In this document: in pieces, positions 45,866 through 55,241 of the stretch
Numbering within the stretch: the first letter of the stretch is position 1
Layout: each line of letters opens with the position of its first letter
Source: CAVRCT01 sp963719645
GTDB taxonomy: Bacteria > Pseudomonadota > Gammaproteobacteria > DSM-16500
Direction: 5' to 3'
NCBI GenBank assembly: GCA_963719645.1
Contig: CAVRCT010000001.1
Coordinates: 248,001 to 312,000 of the forward strand
DNA length: 64,000 nucleotides
Translations under genes and position numbers: made by a program
Notes under the pieces: generated by a model
Database searches by the model: none
What the model was told of the DNA's origin: nothing
The model's input: the letters and a program-made list of their open reading frames with translations, nothing else

Positions 45866-47149
45866 ATGGCAGATAAAAAAGCAACGTTGAGCATTGGCAA
45901 TGACACGATTGAGTTTGATGTGATGAAGGGAACACTGGGGCCCGAAGCAATTGATGTCAGTTTGTTGATTAAATATGGCTATCTCACGTATGACCCAGGC
46001 TTTTTTTCCACCGCTTCTTGTGAATCCAAAATTACGTTTATTGATGGTGATGAGGGAATTCTACTCTATCGGGGTTACCCGATTGACCAATTAGCCATGA
46101 ACTCGAATTTTACTGAAGTGTGCTACCTCTTATTAAATGGTGAATTACCCACTGCGCCAGAGCTCGCTGAATTTCGTAAAGCGATTAACCGTCACACGAT
46201 GGTGCATGAACAAATTCGTAACTTTTTTAATGGTTTTCGCCGCGATGCGCATCCGATGGCTGTCATGGTCGGTGTTGTGGGTGCGTTATCGGCTTTTTAT
46301 CACGATACGTTAGATATCAAAAATCCCGAACACCGTACGATTTCAGCGCTGCGCTTAATTGCAAAAATGCCTACGATTGCTGCGATGTGTTACAAATATT
46401 CGGTGGGACAACCTTTTATGCCGCCGCAAAATCGCATGTCTTACGCCGAAAATTTTCTCCACATGATGTTTGCTACGCCGTGTGAAGAGACGTCACCCGA
46501 TCCTGTTTTAGTGCGCGCATTAGATCGAATTTTTATTTTGCATGCGGATCATGAACAAAATGCGTCAACATCGACGGTGCGTTTAGCCGGTTCAACCGGT
46601 GCGAACCCGTTTGCTTGTATTTCATCGGGAATTGCAGCACTTTGGGGGCCTGCTCATGGGGGTGCTAATGAAGCGGCATTGAATATGTTGCATGAAATTG
46701 GCAGTGTAGATCGTATTCCGCAATACATTGCGCGTGCAAAAGATCCAAATGATAAATTTCGGTTAATGGGTTTTGGTCATCGGGTTTATAAAAATTATGA
46801 TCCTCGTGCAAAAGTAATGCGCGAAACGTGTCATGAAGTCTTAGATGCGGTTGGTGCGCACAATGATCCTTTCTTTAAAATTGCGCTTGAGCTAGAGCGA
46901 ATCGCATTGGAAGATGCGTATTTTGTCGAACGTAAGCTATATCCCAATGTTGATTTTTATTCTGGTATCACATTAAGTGCGATTGGGATTCCAAGCAACA
47001 TGTTTACCGTTGTTTTTGCCCTCGCCCGCACGATTGGCTGGATTTCTCATTGGAGTGAAATGATTAGCAGTCCTTATCGGTTGAGTCGTCCTAGACAGTT
47101 GTATACGGGGTTGAAAGAGAGGGATTTTGTTGATATTAAAAAGAGATAA
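45866..47149 (+). CDS. gltA: Citrate synthase
   Basis: A 427-residue type II citrate synthase condensing acetyl-CoA and oxaloacetate. Catalytic histidines lie in WGPAHGGANEAALNML and MGFGHRVYKNYDPRA; FILHADHEQNASTSTVR is the other active-site strand. The N-terminal ADKKATLSIGNDTIEFDV domain is the type II NADH-sensitive kind. GAAGGAG precedes the ATG. Divergent from sdh, as in many gammaproteobacteria. Confidence 0.97.
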   Translation: MADKKATLSIGNDTIEFDVMKGTLGPEAIDVSLLIKYGYLTYDPGFFSTASCESKITFIDGDEGILLYRGYPIDQLAMNSNFTEVCYLLLNGELPTAPELAEFRKAINRHTMVHEQIRNFFNGFRRDAHPMAVMVGVVGALSAFYHDTLDIKNPEHRTISALRLIAKMPTIAAMCYKYSVGQPFMPPQNRMSYAENFLHMMFATPCEETSPDPVLVRALDRIFILHADHEQNASTSTVRLAGSTGANPFACISSGIAALWGPAHGGANEAALNMLHEIGSVDRIPQYIARAKDPNDKFRLMGFGHRVYKNYDPRAKVMRETCHEVLDAVGAHNDPFFKIALELERIALEDAYFVERKLYPNVDFYSGITLSAIGIPSNMFTVVFALARTIGWISHWSEMISSPYRLSRPRQLYTGLKERDFVDIKKR

Positions 47150-47164
47150 ACAGATTTTACGGTA

Positions 47165-47580
47165 TGCAGACAAATTTGATTTACAGTTCGATTAGAACGT
47201 CTTCATCCGCAGGGCTGACGGATCGACACGAATTTCTGATTAGAACGCCTTCACCCACACTTAAGTATCTACATAAGCGTCCGCTGTGTCGTCCTGAAAA
47301 ATATGACGTCAACGTGTTTTAACTGTAGCAACGGTACTCGCACGGAATATTTATTCAGGATCCACTTGAGTATCATCGATCCATATACATTCAGAAATGA
47401 GTTCTTCGTTCGTGGATCCTGAATAAATCTTACGCGCTACTACGATAACTGCGGTCAAATGATTTGGGCGTAAGATTTTTCAGGACGACGCAGCGGAGGC
47501 TTATGTAGATACTTAAGTTCACCCACAGGGGGAAGCATTCAAAGCAAAATTTCCTAACGCTGCGGGAAAGCATTCTAATC
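47165..47580. repeat. Repeat block with reverse family F unit
   Basis: 47280-47510 is a reverse-complement family F unit (GTCGTCCTGAAAAAT... ATTTATTCAGGATCCAC...), flanked by family G words (GCCTTCACCC, GCAGGG) and short copies of TATCTACATAAGC. No gene is supported. The block abuts the stop of the outer-membrane barrel gene. Confidence 0.85.
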
Positions 47581-47589
47581 AACCCATTG

Positions 47590-48159
47590 CTAACCTTTAT
47601 AAGTCGCCGCTGGTTGCGCAGGCTCGCCGCCAAGTAAGAAAGAAATTCCGAGTGTCAGCATCAGATCATTTTTCCCACCGGATAAAGTATAAAGATCTCT
47701 CGCATCCGCGCCAATTGAAATAGAATCCGTCATAAAATATTGCACACCTGCACCAACATTCACATTACCTTGACTGGTTGGATCATTATTATTTGGTTTT
47801 AAACTGACGATGCCCAGTCCGCCCAAGAGATAAGGCTCGATGCGACCAAATTGTTGGAAATTATAAACACCATCGAGTGTGTAAATCATGCCATGCACAT
47901 GATCACCGCCATAAGCTCCTTTCAAATTCGTATTCACAAAAGCCGCAGCGACTTGAAGGCCCCAATTGTCAGTGATGTCATAACCCAATGCTAAATTCGG
48001 AATAGATGAGTTATCCATGTTTCGTTTCGAGGTAAAATAATAATAACCATCCCCCAGTCGAATCGAAAAAGCCCCTGCTCTATCATTCGCAAACACACTG
48101 CTGTTCGCCATGAAGGTACCCATTGCAGCAAGCAACGTCACTAACCTTGTTATTTTCAT
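47590..48159 (-). CDS. Outer-membrane beta-barrel protein (OprF N-terminal-like)
   Basis: A 189-residue exported protein: signal peptide to about residue 25 (SSVFA/ND), then amphipathic strands of an eight-stranded barrel of the OmpA/OprF N-terminal type (FSIRLGDGYYYF, IPNLALGYDITDNWGLQ, YLLGGLGIVSL, VGAGVQYFMTDSISIGADAR, LTLGISFLLGG). It ends GGEPAQPAATYKG, where OprF-type proteins usually enter a Pro/Ala hinge and an OmpA peptidoglycan-binding domain. That domain is missing and repeat DNA starts within 15 bases of the stop, so truncation is possible. Some short barrels are naturally this size. Confidence 0.75.
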   Translation of the reverse strand: MKITRLVTLLAAMGTFMANSSVFANDRAGAFSIRLGDGYYYFTSKRNMDNSSIPNLALGYDITDNWGLQVAAAFVNTNLKGAYGGDHVHGMIYTLDGVYNFQQFGRIEPYLLGGLGIVSLKPNNNDPTSQGNVNVGAGVQYFMTDSISIGADARDLYTLSGGKNDLMLTLGISFLLGGEPAQPAATYKG

Positions 48160-48289
48160 ATGTCTTCCTTAAAGATAAATTAGGAATTATTTTAAGAGGA
48201 TGATGGAGTGGAAGCAAGATAAAATCTCAGCGTGCTTTTTTTTCTTCTAAAAAAGATAGAGAAGATTTTATATAAATTATTTTATACAA

Positions 48290-48555
48290 ACCCCTGCTCC
48301 TGACGAATCGACGCAAATTCCACCCATGCGTCGATCCGTCAGCCCGCAGGACTTAGGTATTCCGCCGCTGTGTCGTCCTGAAAAATCTTACGCCCAAATT
48401 ATTTGACCGCAGTTATCGCAGTAGCGCGTAAGATTTATTCAGGATCCACGAACGAAGAACTCATTCCTGAATTTATAGGGATCGATGATACTCAAGTGGA
48501 ATTTGCGTCGATCCGTCAGCCCCTGCTCCCTCTTTTTCAAGGCGTTGTTGCATAA
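48290..48555. repeat. Truncated family F unit plus repeat ends
   Basis: A single F unit (48298-48510), cut after GATACTCAAGTGG and followed by GAATTTGCGTCGATCCGTCAG, then CTCTTTTTCAAGGCGTTGTTGC, a family C/D junction. It fills the gap before glpK. Upstream 48160-48290 shows only AT-rich DNA. Confidence 0.85.
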
Positions 48556-48556
48556 T

Positions 48557-50047
48557 TTAACGTGACTTCATCAATACTTTTTCAACTGCACTCAGCCAGC
48601 CATGATATAGCGCATCACGTTGAGTAGGTTCCATCATCGGATTAAATTGCGCATTGCATTGCCATAAATTAGCAATCTCGTCGAGCGAAGAATACAGGCC
48701 CACTCGCAAACCAGCTAAATAGGCAGCGCCTAATGCACTTGTCTCAATACAATTCGGACGTTCAACGCGTAAATTCAATTGATCCGCTAAAAATTGTAAT
48801 AACCAATTATTCGCAGCCATTCCGCCATCCACACGTAAAGAAGTCAATGCATCTACACCGTCTTTCTGCATGGCAGCTAATAAATCGCGTGCTTGATAAC
48901 ACACTGCTTCAAGTCCTGCGCGAACAATATGCGCGCTACTACTATTACGAGACAGTCCCAAAATAGCGCCACGTGCATCAGGCGCCCAATAAGGTGCACC
49001 TAATCCCGTAAAAGCAGGTACAAGATAAACACCTCCATTATCGGCTACGCTATTTGCTAATCCTTCCGTATCACTTGCCGCGTGAAATAATTTTAACGAA
49101 TCACGTAACCACTTCACTGTGACGCCGGCTGCAAAAATACTGCCTTCCAATCCATAAGTCACCGTGTTTTCTAAACGATAAGCAATGGTAGTTAACAACC
49201 GATTATTGGAATGGATAATTTGCTGACCTGTGTTTAATAACATGAAACAGCCTGTGCCTAACGTGGCTTTCATCATGCCTGCTGAAAAACACGCTTGACC
49301 CACTGTTGCAGCTTGCTGGTCGCCCGCTACACCGCAAATTGGAATCGCAGCACCCAACAACGCTTTGTCCGTTACTCCAAAATCAGCGCTGCAATCTTTT
49401 ACAACTGGCAAAATACTGGCAGGAATTTGCAATGCTTGCAAAATTTCATCATCCCATTGTTGCGTTTGAATATTGAATAACATCGTGCGTGAGGCATTCG
49501 TTGCATCCGTCACATGCACTTGGCCATTGGTTAAATGCCATAGCAAAAAAGTATCGACGGTGCCAAATGCAATTTCACCTTTTAACGCACGTTCACGCGC
49601 GTAAGGTACATGATCTAATATCCATGCAATTTTTGTCGCCGAAAAATAAGGATCAATTATCAAACCTGTTTTAGATTGAAGTTGCTTAGCAATGGGATGC
49701 GTCATTAATTTTTTACAGTGTGCAGCGGTTCGGCGATCTTGCCAAACAATGGCGGGATAAATAGGTACACCGGTATTTTTATCCCATAAAATAGTGGTTT
49801 CACGTTGATTTGAAATGCCTATGGCAGCAATTTGTTTAGCAGAGAGATTTATTTTTTTGAGCGCTTGACGCATACACTCCAGCGTATTTTGCCATATTTC
49901 TATTGGGTTTTGTTCAACCCAACCTTCTTTGGGATACGATTGGACTAAATCAATTTGATGCATACTCAATGCATCACTTGCACGCGAAAAAATAATGACG
50001 CGACTGCTAGACGTTCCTTGATCAATTGCGAGTAAATAATCAGGCAT
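48557..50047 (-). CDS. glpK: Glycerol kinase
   Basis: A 496-residue FGGY kinase: glycerol + ATP to glycerol-3-phosphate. DQGTSSSRVIIF phosphate loop, GWVEQNPIEIW, RRTAAHC, TLGTGCFMLLNTG and DGGMAANNWLLQFLADQL signatures. AAGGAAATTTC precedes the ATG. Divergent from glpD, which uses its product. No glpF is adjacent. Confidence 0.96.
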   Translation of the reverse strand: MPDYLLAIDQGTSSSRVIIFSRASDALSMHQIDLVQSYPKEGWVEQNPIEIWQNTLECMRQALKKINLSAKQIAAIGISNQRETTILWDKNTGVPIYPAIVWQDRRTAAHCKKLMTHPIAKQLQSKTGLIIDPYFSATKIAWILDHVPYARERALKGEIAFGTVDTFLLWHLTNGQVHVTDATNASRTMLFNIQTQQWDDEILQALQIPASILPVVKDCSADFGVTDKALLGAAIPICGVAGDQQAATVGQACFSAGMMKATLGTGCFMLLNTGQQIIHSNNRLLTTIAYRLENTVTYGLEGSIFAAGVTVKWLRDSLKLFHAASDTEGLANSVADNGGVYLVPAFTGLGAPYWAPDARGAILGLSRNSSSAHIVRAGLEAVCYQARDLLAAMQKDGVDALTSLRVDGGMAANNWLLQFLADQLNLRVERPNCIETSALGAAYLAGLRVGLYSSLDEIANLWQCNAQFNPMMEPTQRDALYHGWLSAVEKVLMKSR

Positions 50048-50131
50048 GAAATTTCCTTATCTGTAATAGCGAAGTATATCGAAATTTGGTGAATAAGTGG
50101 TATAGCCTTTCGCATTTTAAGGCAAGATTGG

Positions 50132-50139
50132 TATATACT
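50132..50139 (+). promoter_or_regulatory. Possible -10 of glpD
   Basis: TATATACT with an upstream TTGG, about 35 bases before the glpD ATG, in the 126-base divergent glpK-glpD gap. No clear -35 and no GlpR site could be made out. Confidence 0.35.
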
Positions 50140-50173
50140 CGTAGCTGGCAAAATAATGTGATAAGAGAAACGC

Positions 50174-51649
50174 ATGACTTCAACAGATGTGTTTATCATT
50201 GGTGGTGGGATTAATGGCACCGCGATTGCAGCAGATGCAGCCGGGCGTGGTTTATCGGTGACTCTCTGTGAAAAAGGTGATTTAGCCAGCGGCACTTCTT
50301 CAGCCAGCACCAAATTAATTCATGGCGGGTTGCGCTATTTGGAACAATATGAATTTGGTTTAGTCAGGCATGCCTTGCAAGAACGCGAAATACTCTTAAA
50401 TCGTGCACCGCATTTAATTCAACCGATGCAATTTATTTTGCCGTATGAAGCACATCTAAGACCGGCATGGATGATTCGGTTGGGACTTTTTCTCTACGAT
50501 CATTTAGCAAAACGAAAAAAAATTCCTAGTTCCTCTACGCTCAATTTGTCTAACAGCACCGAATTAAAATCCGGTTTTAAACGCGGATTTTCTTATTACG
50601 ATTGTTTTGCAGACGATGCGCGCTTAACCATTGCAAATGCACTATCGGCTAAAAACAATCACGCGATTATTTTACCGTATCACGAACTTATTTCTGCAGA
50701 AAGAACAGAACATCATTGGCAAATCCAATTGCAACATCGCGCAACCGGCGAATTAATTTCACACCAAGCTAAACTGCTGGTGAATGCGGCTGGCCCTTGG
50801 ATCAACCACGTGCAAAAAAAGCTGGCTGAACCTGCCATGAGCATCAAATTATCCAAAGGCAGTCATATTGTAGTTCCCGCGTTATATTCAGAAAATCACG
50901 CGTATCTTTTACAAAACCAAGATAACCGTGTCATTTTTACTATTCCTTATCAACAGCACTTCACCTTAATCGGCACAACCGATGTGTCTGAGTCAGATGA
51001 TTTTTCCGAGTACGCTATTTCATCCGATGAAAAAAATTATTTGTGCACGATCGTTAATCAATATTTTCAACGCAACATCACAGAAGCTGATATTCGTTGG
51101 AAGTATGCAGGCATCCGTTGTTTACAAGCCGATTCAACCGACAATTTAGCGGCACTCTCTCGCGAACATAAAATTGTGGTCAGTGAAAAAAATAATCTAC
51201 CGTTGTTAACGATCATCGGTGGCAAAATCACGACGCATCGCACCTTAGCTGAACACGTTGTCGATGGTTTTAAAAAATATTTTCCAACGTTAAAACCTGC
51301 TTGGACAGCTGCAACTCCTTTACCCGGTGGTGATTTTGTGGATCAAGATTTTGCACTTTTTCAAAAAACATTTTCAAACGATTATCCTTGGCTGCCACCC
51401 GAATTAGCCACCCACTACGCTAAAAATTATGGCACGCTTGCTTATCAGCTTCTAACAAATTGCCATACCTTAGACGATTTAGGCCAGCGCATCACCTCCC
51501 AGTTATATCAAAAAGAAGTTGACTATCTCATCCAACATGAATGGGCGCGCACGGCTGAGGATATTTTGTGGCGTAGAACAAAATTCGGCTTGTTTTGCAA
51601 TAACGATGAACAACTTTTTTTATCAAACCAACTTATTGTTTCAAGCTAA
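50174..51649 (+). CDS. glpD: Glycerol-3-phosphate dehydrogenase (aerobic)
   Basis: A 491-residue FAD enzyme that oxidises glycerol-3-phosphate to dihydroxyacetone phosphate and reduces quinone at the inner membrane. FIIGGGINGTAIAADAAGRG dinucleotide fold, SSASTKLIHGGLRYLEQYEF, GTTDVSESDD and IIGGKITTHRTLAE. Slightly shorter than E. coli GlpD (501). Confidence 0.96.
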   Translation: MTSTDVFIIGGGINGTAIAADAAGRGLSVTLCEKGDLASGTSSASTKLIHGGLRYLEQYEFGLVRHALQEREILLNRAPHLIQPMQFILPYEAHLRPAWMIRLGLFLYDHLAKRKKIPSSSTLNLSNSTELKSGFKRGFSYYDCFADDARLTIANALSAKNNHAIILPYHELISAERTEHHWQIQLQHRATGELISHQAKLLVNAAGPWINHVQKKLAEPAMSIKLSKGSHIVVPALYSENHAYLLQNQDNRVIFTIPYQQHFTLIGTTDVSESDDFSEYAISSDEKNYLCTIVNQYFQRNITEADIRWKYAGIRCLQADSTDNLAALSREHKIVVSEKNNLPLLTIIGGKITTHRTLAEHVVDGFKKYFPTLKPAWTAATPLPGGDFVDQDFALFQKTFSNDYPWLPPELATHYAKNYGTLAYQLLTNCHTLDDLGQRITSQLYQKEVDYLIQHEWARTAEDILWRRTKFGLFCNNDEQLFLSNQLIVSS

Positions 51650-51696
51650 ACCTTCTTGTACACTCTCGTCCCTAATTCCAAGTCTTAGGGTGACCC

Positions 51697-53961
51697 ATGA
51701 AAATCAGCCAACAAATTGCCACCGAACTCAACGCCAACATCAAACAAATTGATGCCGCTATCGGACTGTTGGATGATGGCGCAACGGTGCCCTTTATTTC
51801 CCGTTATCGCAAAGAAGTCACGGGTGGCTTAGATGATACGCAATTACGCACCCTGGAAGAACGCTTAGGCTATTTGCGTGAACTTGAGGACAGACGCGGC
51901 ACCATTTTAAAAAGCATTGCTGAACAAGATAAGCTAACACCTGAATTAGAAAAATCCATTTTAGCTGCTGATAACAAATCAACCTTAGAAGATTTATATT
52001 TACCCTACAAACCAAAACGTCGCACCAAAGCGCAAATTGCTAGAGAAGCCGGACTTGAGCCATTGGCGTTATTGATTTTACAACATCCTAACGAGTTGCC
52101 TGAGAAGCACGCCAGTGCTTTTCTCAATCCGGAGGCTGCGATTCTCACTGTGTCTGATGCACTCGATGGCGCAAAGCAAATCGTCATGGAAATGCTTGCT
52201 GAGAATGCCAACTTATTAAGTGAATTACGTGAATATCTCTGGGAAAATGGTATTTTAAAAAGTGAAGTCGTCAAAGGCAAAGAACAAGAAGGTAATAAAT
52301 TTTCAGATTATTTTACCTATGAAGAAGCCATCAAACAAATTCCATCGCACCGAGCGCTTGCGGTACTGCGTGGTCAACGCGAAGAAGTTTTGTGCCTGAC
52401 ATTGACACTGAGTGAAGAACAAGAATCCTCTTGTCGTTATAAAATTAGCAAACAATTTAATTTAATCCAATGCAGCAAATGGTTATCGGATGTGATTGCG
52501 TTGACGTGGAAAGTGAAATTATTTTTGAAGCTTGAAATTGAATTGATGGTTAAAATCCGAGAAGCATCAGAAGAAGATGCCATCAATGTATTTGCCAATA
52601 ACTTAAAACATTTGTTGATGGCCGCACCGGCGGGTTCACGGGTGACGATGGGATTGGATCCTGGGTTACGTACCGGTGTCAAAGTAGTTGTTGTGGATGA
52701 AACGGGCAAATTACTGGGAAATACGACGATATTTCCGCATGCACCACGCAATGCCTGGGATGAGTCGCTGGCGGTTCTTGCGAAAATTTGTCAACAATTA
52801 CACGTTGAATTAATCAGCATTGGGAATGGTACGGCTTCACGGGAGACTGACAAATTGGTCAGTGAGTTGAAGAAGCGTCATCCTGAATTATCATTAACTA
52901 GCATTGTGGTCTCAGAAGCAGGCGCTTCCGTTTATTCGGCATCCGAATTAGCGGCTAAAGAATTTCCGACATTGGATGTTACGTATCGTGGTGCCGTGTC
53001 GATTGCACGCCGCTTGCAAGATCCCTTGGCAGAGTTAGTGAAAATCGAGCCAAAGTCAATTGGTGTGGGTCAGTATCAACATGATGTGAATCAAATAAAA
53101 TTATCACGCACCTTGCATGCGGTGATGGAAGATTGCGTCAATGCCGTGGGAGTGGATGTGAATACTGCGTCAGCCCCTCTACTCGCTTGCGTGGCTGGAT
53201 TAAATGAAACAGTGGCCAAAAATATTGTGTTGTACCGTGATGAGAATGGCAAATTTAATTTGCGTTCTGATTTAAAGAAAGTTGCGCGCTTAGGGGAAAA
53301 AGCATTTGAACAAGCGGCTGGGTTTTTGCGCATTGTCGATGGTGGGAATCCGTTGGATGCATCTGCTGTGCATCCAGAAACGTATTCTATTGTTGAACGT
53401 ATTTTAGCGAAACAAAAAAAATCGTTAAAAGAAATCATGGGTAATACGTCTCTGTTACGCAGCATGAATGCAGCTGAGTTCACTGACCAACAGTTTGGTA
53501 TTCCGACGGTAACAGATATTCTACACGAATTAGAAAAACCGGGCCGCGATCCTCGTCCTGAATTTAAAACGGCAACTTTCAGTGAAGGAATTGAAGCGCT
53601 AACGGATTTACGCGTTGGTATGGTATTGGAAGGTGTTGTGACGAATGTTGCAAATTTCGGTGCATTTGTAGATATTGGCGTACATCAAGACGGCTTGGTT
53701 CATGTCTCTGCTTTGGCGAATCATTTTGTGAAGAATCCTAATGAGGTAGTGAAAGTTGGTGATGTGGTGAAAGTTAAAGTGGTAGATGTGGATATTCCGC
53801 GTAAGAGAATTCAATTGAGTATGCGGTTGAATGAAACGGGTGTGCCTGTTAAACCGAGCGGGATGAGTGGTCAAGCGAAGCCAAAAAATATGTCTACGAA
53901 ACCGCAAGTGATGGAAACTGCGTTGGGTAGTGCATTGTTGAATGCGATGAAAACTAAGTGA
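51697..53961 (+). CDS. tex: Transcription accessory protein Tex
   Basis: A 754-residue RNA-binding protein. N-terminal Tex helical part (VPFISRYRKEVTGGLDDTQL), the YqgF-like RNase H fold (TMGLDPGLRTGVKVVVVD), tandem helix-hairpin-helix (VNAVGVDVNTASAPLLACVAG) and a C-terminal S1 domain (VGMVLEGVVTNVANFGAFVD, HQDGLVHVSALA). 47 bases after glpD in the same direction. Full length. Confidence 0.96.
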   Translation: MKISQQIATELNANIKQIDAAIGLLDDGATVPFISRYRKEVTGGLDDTQLRTLEERLGYLRELEDRRGTILKSIAEQDKLTPELEKSILAADNKSTLEDLYLPYKPKRRTKAQIAREAGLEPLALLILQHPNELPEKHASAFLNPEAAILTVSDALDGAKQIVMEMLAENANLLSELREYLWENGILKSEVVKGKEQEGNKFSDYFTYEEAIKQIPSHRALAVLRGQREEVLCLTLTLSEEQESSCRYKISKQFNLIQCSKWLSDVIALTWKVKLFLKLEIELMVKIREASEEDAINVFANNLKHLLMAAPAGSRVTMGLDPGLRTGVKVVVVDETGKLLGNTTIFPHAPRNAWDESLAVLAKICQQLHVELISIGNGTASRETDKLVSELKKRHPELSLTSIVVSEAGASVYSASELAAKEFPTLDVTYRGAVSIARRLQDPLAELVKIEPKSIGVGQYQHDVNQIKLSRTLHAVMEDCVNAVGVDVNTASAPLLACVAGLNETVAKNIVLYRDENGKFNLRSDLKKVARLGEKAFEQAAGFLRIVDGGNPLDASAVHPETYSIVERILAKQKKSLKEIMGNTSLLRSMNAAEFTDQQFGIPTVTDILHELEKPGRDPRPEFKTATFSEGIEALTDLRVGMVLEGVVTNVANFGAFVDIGVHQDGLVHVSALANHFVKNPNEVVKVGDVVKVKVVDVDIPRKRIQLSMRLNETGVPVKPSGMSGQAKPKNMSTKPQVMETALGSALLNAMKTK

Positions 53962-54039
53962 AGGGGTTGCTTTGGAAAGGTGTCATGCTGAGCGACTTAA
54001 TCCTTTCAAGGCTAAACATCGAATAAGAACTTCTTCTTT

Positions 54040-54320
54040 TTATACAAATCCCCCTTGTTCCCCCTTTTTCAAAGTGGGAGACGTTCTAAACAGCTTTCAC
54101 TGTTAAAACGCAGAGTTGTTTAGAAAGTCTCCCACTTTGAAAAGGCGTTGTTGCGTAATTCACGCGCCGTCATTGCGAGGAGCGTTTTTTGCGACGAAGC
54201 AATCCAGTTTTAGACTTAAGAATCAAAAACTGGATTGCTTCGTCGCAAAAAACGCTCCTCGCAATGACGGAAGTGAGAATTACGCAACAACGCCCTTTGA
54301 AAAAGGGGGATTTGTATAAA
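54040..54320. repeat. Composite repeat: family D with family C MITE in its right arm
   Basis: The D element runs 54043-54143 and resumes at 54295, interrupted by the MITE. It is the mirror arrangement of 8616-8910, where the left arm was hit. Translation of this DNA gives the recurring SLRGAFFATKQSSF frames, which are not genes. Confidence 0.87.
54144..54294. mobile_element. 151-bp MITE (family C), second copy with target duplication
   Basis: Same 18-bp terminal repeats and length as at 8655. Flanked by CTTTGAAAA on both sides (54135-54143, 54295-54303), which is the complement of the 9-bp duplication at the first locus; both insertions hit the equivalent site in opposite arms of the D palindrome. 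Confidence 0.87.
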
Positions 54321-54347
54321 ACAACTAAATTCCTCATGCCAACAAGA

Positions 54348-54938
54348 TTAATACGCAATCCCCAGCATTTCACGAAACTTTTTTCGAATTTTACGCACGA
54401 TTTCCAAATGCGCGGCCATTGCATTTTTACCCTTGCGATCGACACAATGAAACATGACTTGCGACACAAAATCCGCTTTCTCTAACTTGCCACGCCAATG
54501 ATGCAATCGACTGCCATAATAAATTAAACCATCACCGGGATTGAGCGAAATACGTTGGGTATTTTCATTGTAATCCACCAACCATAAATCCCAAGGCTCA
54601 CCTTGCTGGCCTAAATTAATCGTTGCCGAAATTTCTGCGCGCGTACTGTCTTTATGCATACGCAAGACAGCACCGGTACGATAAATCCGGTTATAACAAA
54701 ATACATTTTTTAAGGTTAATTGCAGTGCATTTTCGACGTGAGGTAATAACGTTTGTTGTAATTTAACCACTTCTGGATCTTGATAAAAAGAAGGTGAGCC
54801 AGCGACTTGGCCATCATCCATATTCCCTTTCTCAGCACGCGCAAGGGTATAATCATAAAGTCTTGTCACTTCATTGGCGTCGACTAAATTTCTGAAGACA
54901 ACAAACCCCTGTTGCTGAAAATCCTTTGCTAAATCCAT
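54348..54938 (-). CDS. 2-Oxoglutarate/Fe(II) oxygenase (prolyl 4-hydroxylase-like)
   Basis: A 196-residue cytosolic protein. H95-x-D97 (RMHKDSTRAEIS) and distal H146/H147 (GSRLHHWRGKLEKA) form the iron site, and Arg/Lys after HHW fits the 2OG ligand region. The N-terminal QQQGFVVFRNLVDANEVTRL is the usual entry of this superfamily. Start at ATG 54938 with GGAGGA upstream; a TTG precedes it by one codon. No neighbour indicates a substrate. The 6S-like RNA ends just upstream of its ribosome site. Confidence 0.78.
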   Translation of the reverse strand: MDLAKDFQQQGFVVFRNLVDANEVTRLYDYTLARAEKGNMDDGQVAGSPSFYQDPEVVKLQQTLLPHVENALQLTLKNVFCYNRIYRTGAVLRMHKDSTRAEISATINLGQQGEPWDLWLVDYNENTQRISLNPGDGLIYYGSRLHHWRGKLEKADFVSQVMFHCVDRKGKNAMAAHLEIVRKIRKKFREMLGIAY

Positions 54939-54954
54939 CAATGAAATCCTCCCA

Positions 54955-55110
54955 AAAAAAAAGCAGGCATGATCGAAGGCCTGAATATATTAAGTGGAGG
55001 TCTCAGTGATGCTTTAGGCTTTCTCTCATCATGAGAGACATGCACACCACACCAACTATCTGACTTCCTCAGGCTATGATTGTAGGGCTTCGATTCAATA
55101 CCTGCTTTCC
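54955..55110 (-). ncRNA. ssrS: 6S RNA
   Basis: A transcript of about 156 nt is predicted on the minus strand. Its ends pair (GCAGG with CCTGC; ATCGAAGCCCT with AGGCCTTCGAT), leaving a central bubble, and the top carries a hairpin CTCTCATGATGAGAG. The stretch GTTGGTG...GCATG...GAGAGAAAGCCTAAA resembles the E. coli 6S segment GTTGGTGAGCATGCTCGG...CCGAGAAGCCTTAAA. Nine thymines follow the closing stem. 6S RNA mimics an open promoter and binds sigma-70 RNA polymerase. The 70-residue frame overlapping it has no family resemblance and is rejected. It lies next to a 2OG oxygenase gene rather than the usual ygfA. Confidence 0.72.
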
Positions 55111-55117
55111 GCGAATC

Positions 55118-55145
55118 AGTATACTGATATTTGTCTTTTGCGCAA
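55118..55145 (-). promoter_or_regulatory. Promoter of the 6S RNA
   Basis: Minus strand: -35 TTGCGC (55145-55140), 16-base spacer, -10 TATACT (55123-55118), with a purine start expected about 7-8 bases downstream at GGAAAGCAGG. The fit to the predicted 5' end of the pairing RNA supports both calls. Confidence 0.62.
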
Positions 55146-55241
55146 CTCAAAATTAACCCGTAAGATACTATACCTATTACCCTTCCGAATGCGAGTTTTG
55201 GAAGTACGATTAGTATAACTTTTATCTTCAGGAGATAATAT

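Noticed and set aside
47430..47633. 67-residue minus-strand frame as a continuation of the outer-membrane barrel
   Set aside because: It is in a different frame and consists of family F/G repeat sequence; no OmpA-domain motif.
51655..51692. Terminator after glpD (CCCTAA/TTAGGG hairpin)
   Set aside because: The stem is only 6 bp, and no thymine run follows; tex begins at once.
54938..55150. 70-residue minus-strand frame
   Set aside because: Covers the 6S-like RNA; no ribosome site and no family resemblance.
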